The notes below the pieces were generated by a model. It saw only the letters and a list, made by a program, of their open reading frames with translations, searched no databases and had not been told where the DNA came from. Below, in pieces: positions 56,399 through 62,513 of a stretch of DNA of 62,513 nt. Source of the DNA: Thermodesulfovibrio sp. N1 (GTDB lineage: Bacteria; Nitrospirota; Thermodesulfovibrionia; Thermodesulfovibrionales; Thermodesulfovibrionaceae); the NCBI RefSeq assembly GCF_001707915.1, contig NZ_MAVV01000004.1, positions 1 through 62,513 of the forward strand, given 5' to 3'. The position numbers and the translations under genes were made by a program. How positions within the stretch are numbered: position 1 is the stretch's first letter; every line of letters begins with the position of its first letter.

Positions 56399-58357
56399 AT
56401 GCGAGAACTGAGGAGCTTCTGGAAATTTATTGTAGGAATTCTTGTTGGAATCTGGGGAGTTTTTATATTATATACAGCCCTTCTTTACGCCCTGCATCCC
56501 TTGTTGCAGGGCGGTATATCTCTATCAATAGGACTTTGTATTGTCTTTCTCGTTTATCCTTTTTCTAAACGAATGCTTAAATGGAATGTCCCTAAATTTT
56601 TTAAACTTCTTCTAACTGGAACAAAAACTTCTCCATCTTTGATTGACTTAATATTTATCATATTAAGTCTTGTCCCATGTATATATATAATGTTACACTG
56701 GGAAGAAATAGCAAGAAATCCTGGTGTATTCGAGACATATCATTTAGTTCTTGGTGGAATCCTTATTTTTGCTCTCCTTGAAGGTACAAGAAGAGCCTTA
56801 GGAATGACAATACCTCTTCTTGTCTTATTTTTCTTATTTTATACTGTATTAGGACCACACATCCCTGGAAGATTCGGTCATCCTGGATTTAACTTCACAG
56901 ATATCCTCTACCAGCTTTACCTTATGACAGAAGGAGTATGGGGATTACTAACTGATATGGCAAGTAGAATAATTGCACCATTTATAATCTTCGGACCGAT
57001 TCTTTTTGCAACAGGAGTTGGTAAAACAGTAATGGAGCTTTCTACCTATTTTGGTGGAAAAATAAGGGGCGGACCAGGTCATGTTGCTGTTATCTCAAGT
57101 TCTCTTTTTGGAATGTTAAGTGGCTCTTCTGTAGCAAATGCAGCTACAACTGGTTCTTTTACAATTCCACTTATGAAAAGATTCGGTTTTTCAAGGGAAT
57201 TTTCATCTGCTGTTGAAGCTGCTGCGTCCTCTGGTGGACAAATAATGCCACCTATCATGGGTGCAGGATGTTTCATAATGGCAGAATTTTTAAATATACC
57301 CTATACACATATAATGATTGCTGGATTAATTCCTGCATTAATATATTTTGCTGGTATTGCTGCAGGAGTATGGATTGAAGCAGGAAGAACAGGAATGGGA
57401 AAGCTTCCTAAGGAATTTATGCCAGAGTTAAAAAAAATTCTCAGACCAAATAGAATTTTAGGTTTTGTCTTACCAATTGGAACTCTTGGTGTGCTACTTT
57501 TTATGTTCTTTCCTGCACAGGTATGTGCTGCCTGGGCAATTGTTGTATCAGTTATCTATTTCACATTTTTTGGCGGACCACTTAATAAAAAAGAAATTTG
57601 GAGAAGAATTAAATCTATATGGGGAGGGCTCTTTGAAGGAGTTGTAAAGGCTTTAGCATGGTTAATGGTAATGATGGCTTGTGTTCAGATAGCTGTAAGT
57701 CTAATCTCTCTTACTGGTTTTGGAGTAAAGGTATCGGAGTTAATAATTGAAATTTCTGGTTACAATGTTTACCTTGCATTGATTGCCACCATGCTTACAG
57801 CAATAATTCTTGGGATGGGAATGACCACAACTGCTGCCTATGTTATTGCTGCAGCTGTGCTTGTACCAGCTCTTCATCAAATGGGAATAAACCCTCTTGC
57901 AGCCCATTTATTTATCTTTTATTTTGCTATAAAATCTGGACTTACTCCACCAGTCTGTATTACTGTATTTACAACAGCAGCAATTTCTGGAGGAAACTGG
58001 CTTAAATCTGCCTGGGATTCTATGAAGCTTGGCATCGGTGGATACATAATGCCTTTTTTCTTCATTTTTGTTCCTGCTTATCTTATGAAAGGTCCTGCAT
58101 GGGAAATAATTTTTATATTCATCGGTGCTTTCATTGCAATGTTTGCCATTGAGGCAGGTGTTTTAGGATACTGGCGGAAACCTTCCACTCCTATTGAAAG
58201 ATTACTTTATCTTGTTGGTGGATTAATTATGATGGCACCTGGATACTGGACTTTTATTGGTATTGCTATATTTTTATTAGGAATACTTCTTGAAAAATTT
58301 GATGTCCAGATACCTGTAATAGGCAAAAGACCTGCCCAGATTGTAAGAAAAGTTTAA
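56399..58357 (+). CDS. TRAP transporter fused 4TM/12TM permease (DctQM type)
   Basis: This is the ion-coupled permease of the TAXI-type TRAP system. The 652 residues have the small four-helix domain fused in front of the large domain, as is usual for TAXI systems. Large-domain motifs include SSLFGMLSGSSVANAATTGSFTIP, EAAASSGGQIMPPIMG and GMGMTTTAAYVIAA. About 16-18 hydrophobic helices are visible. The ribosome site AAGGAGG lies 13 nt before the ATG. A GC-rich hairpin occurs in the early coding region (56488-56513). Confidence 0.93.
   Translation: MRELRSFWKFIVGILVGIWGVFILYTALLYALHPLLQGGISLSIGLCIVFLVYPFSKRMLKWNVPKFFKLLLTGTKTSPSLIDLIFIILSLVPCIYIMLHWEEIARNPGVFETYHLVLGGILIFALLEGTRRALGMTIPLLVLFFLFYTVLGPHIPGRFGHPGFNFTDILYQLYLMTEGVWGLLTDMASRIIAPFIIFGPILFATGVGKTVMELSTYFGGKIRGGPGHVAVISSSLFGMLSGSSVANAATTGSFTIPLMKRFGFSREFSSAVEAAASSGGQIMPPIMGAGCFIMAEFLNIPYTHIMIAGLIPALIYFAGIAAGVWIEAGRTGMGKLPKEFMPELKKILRPNRILGFVLPIGTLGVLLFMFFPAQVCAAWAIVVSVIYFTFFGGPLNKKEIWRRIKSIWGGLFEGVVKALAWLMVMMACVQIAVSLISLTGFGVKVSELIIEISGYNVYLALIATMLTAIILGMGMTTTAAYVIAAAVLVPALHQMGINPLAAHLFIFYFAIKSGLTPPVCITVFTTAAISGGNWLKSAWDSMKLGIGGYIMPFFFIFVPAYLMKGPAWEIIFIFIGAFIAMFAIEAGVLGYWRKPSTPIERLLYLVGGLIMMAPGYWTFIGIAIFLLGILLEKFDVQIPVIGKRPAQIVRKV
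56488..56513. other. GC-rich hairpin inside the permease coding start
   Basis: CGCCCTGCA (56488-56496) pairs perfectly with TGCAGGGCG (56505-56513) around an 8 nt loop. In an AT-rich region such a stem is conspicuous. It lies 90 nt into the coding sequence and has no T-run. Confidence 0.55.
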
Positions 58358-58972
58358 TCAAAGCCCTGGATTGTCTCCAGGGCTTACTTTTATAATATTT
58401 TCAATCTCTTTAAAATTAATCCAGTGAAAACCTTCAACAACAAAAAATGAACAACCTTTAAAAAGGAGTTTCAAATCATAAATAGCCTTAAGTGGTAAGA
58501 TTATGTCTTCTCTGCCATGAATAAATGTTAGATTTTTAAAAATTTTATTTTGATTAATAAAATCAGAATTAATTAAAAATTCTAATCCTTCGATCATTGC
58601 CTTTTTATCAATATTTTCAGGGACATATGGTTTGGCTCCTGCATTTTTAAGAAATTCCTTTATCACAGTCTGTGGTTCTTTTTCCATTTTCTGAATCATT
58701 TTTCTTATAACTCTTGGATTAACATAATCTGTAAACTTTTTAAAGCCTGAAACTATAATGATTTTATCAAATCTTTCTGAAAAAAATTCAAGATTTTTAA
58801 GAACAATATGTCCACCTGTTGACCAGCCTATTAAAAGGCTCCCTGATTTATCCGTTAAAAAATTTAATATACCCTCTTCATCAAAATCAAGGAAGGGAGT
58901 AATAAAATGCCACTCCTCTGGAATATCCAAAGCCTGCCTAAATCCTGCCCAACCTGAAATAAAAAGATTCAT
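58358..58972 (-). CDS. Alpha/beta hydrolase, BioH-like
   Basis: This 204-residue alpha/beta hydrolase has nucleophile Ser51 in GWSTGG, a downstream acid in HGREDIILP and the catalytic His in EGFHWINF. The W-S-x-G-G elbow and small lid resemble pimeloyl-ACP methyl ester esterases (BioH/BioG), and bioF is 9 kb away, so a biotin role is possible but unproven. Its start overlaps the universal stress gene by 1 nt and its stop abuts the permease stop. Confidence 0.75.
   Translation of the reverse strand: MNLFISGWAGFRQALDIPEEWHFITPFLDFDEEGILNFLTDKSGSLLIGWSTGGHIVLKNLEFFSERFDKIIIVSGFKKFTDYVNPRVIRKMIQKMEKEPQTVIKEFLKNAGAKPYVPENIDKKAMIEGLEFLINSDFINQNKIFKNLTFIHGREDIILPLKAIYDLKLLFKGCSFFVVEGFHWINFKEIENIIKVSPGDNPGL
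58362..58384. terminator. Bidirectional terminator between permease and hydrolase
   Basis: AGCCCTGGA (58362-58370) pairs with TCCAGGGCT (58376-58384) around a 5 nt loop, followed on the plus strand by a T-rich tract. It starts 5 nt after the permease stop and also encodes the last residues of the convergent hydrolase. Confidence 0.7.
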
Positions 58973-59910
58973 TAAAGATTTATTATTGCTACTGTGGGCT
59001 CAAGACATTTGTTTATAACTGCTGAACTAACACCACCGAGAATAATATCTTTTAACTCAGAACGGCCCTTTCTTCCCATAATTATTAATTTATAATTTCC
59101 TTCACAAGCTTCTTTCAAAATTTCTTCTGCAGGTATACCAACATTTATTTTTGTTTGAAGAATATCCTCAGAAATTCCAGTGTTTAGGAATCTCATCTTC
59201 GCATTCAATAGAATTTCCTCTGCCTCTATTTCTGGATCTATTCCATGTTTAACCCTTTCCAGATAAAGAGAAATGTTTATTACCCTTAATAAAACAATCT
59301 TTTTTATACCTTTGACTAATTTTGCAAGACATACAGCGTGTTCAACAGCTTTCATTGAATACTCTGAACCATCAACAGGGACTAAAATATCTGAAATCGG
59401 AGTTTCCTCTGAAATTTTCTGTCCGACAAGATATAGATTTTGATTTAAAAGACCATAGACAAGTTTATTAGATATGCTACCTAAAATAATTTTTTTAAAT
59501 TTTGAAATACCCCGTCTTGCAATCATAATAGTCTGAAAGTTGTCCCTATGTGCTACTTCTAAAATTTTGTTTCCTGGGTCACCTTGTTCAACAATCTTTT
59601 TAACTTCTCCAGTAAATCCTTTATTTCTCAATATCTTTTCATAGTTATTCATAAAAGGAATGATATTATCATTAATGTACTTGTTTATAAGTTTCTCTGC
59701 AAAATCTCTATCTCTAATCATAACTAATCTAAAATCAGCATTTTTAAATTTTTCCATTAAATCATCCATTCTAATTATATGCAAGAAATTTAATTCAATC
59801 TGATTACTTATAAAAGAACTTATCAAATTTCCTACAAAATTAATTGCCCTTTTTGAATTTTCACTTTTGTCAATAGGTAATAGAATTTTTTTAAAATGTT
59901 GGCATAACAT
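58972..59910 (-). CDS. Tandem universal stress protein (two UspA domains)
   Basis: I chose the ATG at 59910 (312 aa, MLCQHFKKILLPIDKSENS), 1 nt after the upstream stop. The longer frame from 60039 only adds a shadow of the previous gene. Two Usp domains (about 1-150 and 155-312) each carry the start ILLPIDKS / ILVPVDGSEYS and an ATP-loop pattern GRKGRSELKDIILGGVS in the second and ARRGISKFKKIILGSIS in the first. The role is unknown; Usp proteins are often paired with ion transporters. Confidence 0.88.
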   Translation of the reverse strand: MLCQHFKKILLPIDKSENSKRAINFVGNLISSFISNQIELNFLHIIRMDDLMEKFKNADFRLVMIRDRDFAEKLINKYINDNIIPFMNNYEKILRNKGFTGEVKKIVEQGDPGNKILEVAHRDNFQTIMIARRGISKFKKIILGSISNKLVYGLLNQNLYLVGQKISEETPISDILVPVDGSEYSMKAVEHAVCLAKLVKGIKKIVLLRVINISLYLERVKHGIDPEIEAEEILLNAKMRFLNTGISEDILQTKINVGIPAEEILKEACEGNYKLIIMGRKGRSELKDIILGGVSSAVINKCLEPTVAIINL

Positions 59911-59911
59911 T

Positions 59912-60616
59912 TTATATTTCCAATATAATTTTTTTATTATTAAAAAATACATAGGAATCATGAGGAGAAATATAATTGAAATCTCCATAATGTATCTGGA
60001 TACCACAAAAGAGTGCGTAATCACTGATTGAAGGATCAACTATTTTTTTTGTTAACCCTTCAATTTCATATTTTGTTATTCTCATAACTATTTTAGTAAT
60101 ATTTAAAAGGTCTAAAGTTTCATCTTGTTTAATTTCTTTAAAAAGTCTTTCTTTAAGATAGCTCTGTTCCCTATCCTTTTCATAATTTAGTTCTAAATTT
60201 TTTTCAGAAATATCTTTTAATAAAGATATAAGAGCTCCACAGGCAGTTGAATTGTCTATTCCTCTTCTTTTACAAAAACCTAAACTCCCCTTTTCATCAA
60301 TTCCAATATGTGAAAAAACGTAAAAAATGTATCTTTCCTTTGTATTTAATCTTGGTGCATGGGAGAAAAAAGCTTTTAATCCTGTAAGCCCTGAAGTGAA
60401 TAAGCCTCCAAGACTTGAAAAATTAAAAACATCACCCCACCATCTTTTAATATCTGTTAGAATTGTTTGGGCAAGTTCATCTCTACAAGTACAAACAGAG
60501 GCAATTGTATTTTCATTATTAAAACCAAAATTATTCAAAATTTTATAGGTTTTTTCTATAAAATCATCTTGCCTCTGGCATTTTCCAAAAAACTTCTCTA
60601 AGTGTGAATTGTCCAT
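59912..60616 (-). CDS. LCIB/C-type (beta-class) carbonic anhydrase-like protein
   Basis: This is a predicted cytosolic protein of 234 residues from the ATG at 60616, which has GGAGGAGG 8 nt upstream. The ATG at 60634 lacks a site. The pattern STCRDE-like (VCTCRDEL), FxxSGLGGLFxxGxTG, SHAP, SHIGID and STACGALIS is what I recall for the LCIB/C carbonic anhydrase family of algae and bacteria. Predicted zinc ligands are Cys44, His103 and Cys126, with Asp46 as catalytic partner. It lies between an Mrp-type ion-translocating subunit and a universal stress protein. Activity is unproven; some LCIB proteins are inactive. Confidence 0.62.
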   Translation of the reverse strand: MDNSHLEKFFGKCQRQDDFIEKTYKILNNFGFNNENTIASVCTCRDELAQTILTDIKRWWGDVFNFSSLGGLFTSGLTGLKAFFSHAPRLNTKERYIFYVFSHIGIDEKGSLGFCKRRGIDNSTACGALISLLKDISEKNLELNYEKDREQSYLKERLFKEIKQDETLDLLNITKIVMRITKYEIEGLTKKIVDPSISDYALFCGIQIHYGDFNYISPHDSYVFFNNKKIILEI

Positions 60617-60652
60617 CCGATATTCCTCCTCCATAAATATTATAAATAAATA

Positions 60653-62448
60653 TTATAAAGCAAAATAAAAAATTATTAAACATATAGTTAAAAATATTGT
60701 AGCCCATAAAACTACAGTACCAATTGGAGTGGGCATACTGTGATCTCCTGGATAGGATTCTTTTTCATCCTTTAATCTTTTTTTGATTTCATCTCTTTTT
60801 TCAGGAATAGAAAAAGCAAGAAGTAAAGTATCTTTAGCTATTTTTATTGCAAAAACAGGATTTTTTGTAAACCATACAAGAAATGAAATAACTTTTTCAA
60901 AGATGAAATTGTTAATCTTTGCCATTAACTTTGCTCCCGGATTGTTTAATAACCACATAAATGCTTTTGCTCCCTTTCTGTAAAACCAGTCAGCATCAAG
61001 ATTTGTTGCTCTCATTTCTGCAGGAAAGATACCTGCTTTTACTAATAAAACATAAGCTAAAATTCCAAAAAGAAGAAGTTGACATGTAGTGACAATATGA
61101 TATCCTGTATAAGGTTTAAAATCAACAGGATAAGGAAGAAGACTGTATAATGGTTGAGGGAATACTCCAATAAAAATACACAAAAAAGCAGTTATTCCCA
61201 TAGCTAAAAGCATATGTAGAGGAGCCTCCTTTGTTCTTATTCCTGAATCATGAGCAAAAAAGGCATGATAGGGAACTTTAATACCTGCGTGCTCCAATAC
61301 CCCAACAGATGCGAAAAGAAGCATAATCCATATTACAGTCATTCCTCCCATTGCTGATGCCTCAACAACCATTGACTTACTCACAAAACCACTAAAAAGA
61401 GGAAAGGCTGAAATGGACATGGCACCTACAATACAGAATACGGTTGTCAAAGGCATACTTTTATAAAGACCTCCAAGGTCTGTACACTTAATTTTTCCTG
61501 TTCTGTATAAAACTGCTCCCATAGACATGACTAATAAAGCTTTATATAAAATATGACAAAACACATGGGAAAGCGTTCCATTTAAAGATAACTGAGTTCC
61601 TATGCCAACTCCTGTAACCATGTATCCAAGCTGATTAATAAGACTGTAGGAAAGAACCCTTCTAAGATTATTTTCAATAACAGCAAAGAATATTGGGAAA
61701 ACAGTCATTATAGCTCCTATCCATATTAAGATCTCAGCACCTGGGAATGCTCTAACAAGAACATAAATAGCGGTTTTAGTTGTAAATGTCCACATAAAGA
61801 CACCACCAGCTGGTGTTGTTTGAGGATAAGCATCGGGTATCCAGGCATGAAGTCCTGGAAAGCCACAGTTTATTCCAAAACCAATAAGTATCAACCAAGA
61901 ACTTAAACTTTTTAAACCTATGTAGCCGAATTCTATAGAACCTGTCTCATGAATATGCATAATCATCCCTATTAGAAGACACAAACCACCAAATAAATGA
62001 ACCAATAAATATCTTATTCCCGATCCAAAAGCCTCTTTTGATCTGTTTGCCCATACTAAAAATGTGGCACTTAATGCCATTATCTCCCAAAAGACAAAAA
62101 GTGTTAAAAAATCTCCTGCAAATACAACACCCAAAGCAGCACCACTATAACATATTGCTGCAATATGATGATGATTTTCTCTTACATGAAGAGAATATAA
62201 AATTGCAATTATACTTATAAGATGATAAATGTATCCGAAAAACATGCTAATTTTATCTGCTTTTATAAGGACGAGGTTATAGGAGAGAAAATTTATACTC
62301 CAGTGAACACCCTCAGGAATGTTTATAAGATTTATAAAACCAATAACAGGTATGATTAAAAGATAAATGTTTTTTAATTTTCCCTTTAAAAATGGGATTA
62401 ATATCGCGCCTAATATAAATACTAATGCAGGAGGAAAAAATTAATCAT
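60653..62448 (-). pseudogene. MrpD/NuoM-like proton-translocating membrane subunit (frameshift near N-terminus)
   Basis: A 530-codon frame from 62245 covers most of an Mrp antiporter subunit D/NuoM-like protein: VFWEIMALSA (TM5 Glu), FTTKTAIYV (TM7 Lys), CHILYKALL (TM8) and many helices. In-frame translation upstream continues as FFPPALVFILGAILIPFLKG with no start codon before a stop at 62441. An ATG at 62448 with AGGAGG at 62463-62458 reads MINF, then leaves frame. One extra base in the A6 run (62435-62440) joins them perfectly, giving about 598 residues. It is probably an assembly error or slippage site rather than true decay. Confidence 0.85.
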
Positions 62449-62512
62449 TATAGTAATCCTCCTTTCTTTTTACTATTGGTCTTAAAATATATTTGGCAAT
62501 TAAGATAAGAAA
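62441..62512 (-). CDS. C-terminal fragment of an upstream membrane protein
   Basis: An open frame enters from the right edge and ends at 62441, overlapping the MrpD-like start by 8 nt. The 23 visible residues are a hydrophobic stretch then a basic/acidic tail (RPIVKRKEDYYND). The overlap suggests another subunit of the same Mrp/NuoM-type complex. Too short to identify. Confidence 0.5.
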   Translation of the reverse strand, partial: FLILIAKYILRPIVKRKEDYYND

Positions 62513-62513
62513 T

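Noticed and set aside
1-62513. CRISPR arrays, rRNA operons, prophage, riboswitches
   Set aside because: No regularly spaced direct repeats, rRNA motifs, phage structural genes or recognisable riboswitch cores were seen on either strand.

Overview
The window is a visibly AT-rich stretch of bacterial chromosome, almost entirely coding. The gene content points to an anaerobic, diderm, Wood-Ljungdahl-type bacterium. It has acetyl-CoA synthase (acsB) with the large corrinoid iron-sulfur protein subunit (acsC), a ferrous-iron importer, a succinate dehydrogenase/fumarate reductase, a TAXI-type TRAP transporter, a CstR-like sulfur-sensing repressor, type IV pilus/type II secretion ATPase and platform genes, and a meso-DAP-type dcw cell-wall cluster. 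My best guess is a Thermodesulfovibrio-like member of the Nitrospirota. This is inference from gene content and base composition, not a database match.

Layout. (1) 1-4851, plus strand: tail of an unknown gene, pilB/gspE, nadB, pyk. (2) 4846-8333: a LysR regulator diverges from a CstR-like repressor, which is followed by an FmdB-type zinc ribbon, a Tat-exported four-cluster ferredoxin and a cytochrome b, with no catalytic subunit. (3) 8088-12656: minus-strand dapA-recN-radical SAM, then a divergent nitroreductase with an apparently leaderless promoter. (4) 12657-13292: a decayed IS3-type orfA relic and hairpins. (5) 13293-17449: DUF2934 protein, AmrS-like radical SAM enzyme, adenosine-specific kinase, feoAB, tRNA-Met(CAT). 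(6) 17454-18689: an AAA/DUF4143 ATPase abutting the tRNA. (7) 18741-47891: 26 consecutive minus-strand genes whose largest gap is 53 nt. They are mraZ, rsmH, ftsL, ftsI, murE, murF, mraY, a D-Ala-D-Ala carboxypeptidase, murD, ftsW, murG, murC, murB, ddl, ftsQ, ftsA, ftsZ, a radical SAM gene, pgpA, thpR, recA, recX, a lipoprotein, alaS, acsC and acsB. mraZ has a textbook triple operator touching its start codon. (8) 47962-53446: bioF converging on pilC, then sdhABCD. (9) 53525-58357: NAD-type malic enzyme (frameshifted) and a TAXI TRAP transporter with an extra small secreted Ig-like protein. (10) 58358-62513, minus strand: an MrpD/NuoM-like proton-translocating subunit (also frameshifted), an LCIB/C-type carbonic anhydrase-like protein, a tandem universal stress protein and a BioH-like hydrolase.

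How it fits together. Malic enzyme, succinate dehydrogenase and the TRAP transporter together suggest C4-dicarboxylate turnover. AcsB/AcsC fix or release C1 units. The carbonic-anhydrase-like gene downstream of Mrp-type ion-pumping subunits is the most novel-looking combination, because it resembles in principle, though not in protein family, energy-coupled inorganic-carbon systems such as DabAB. Two otherwise intact genes each carry a single-base deficit in a six-base A/T run, so assembly quality or genuine slippage should be resolved first.
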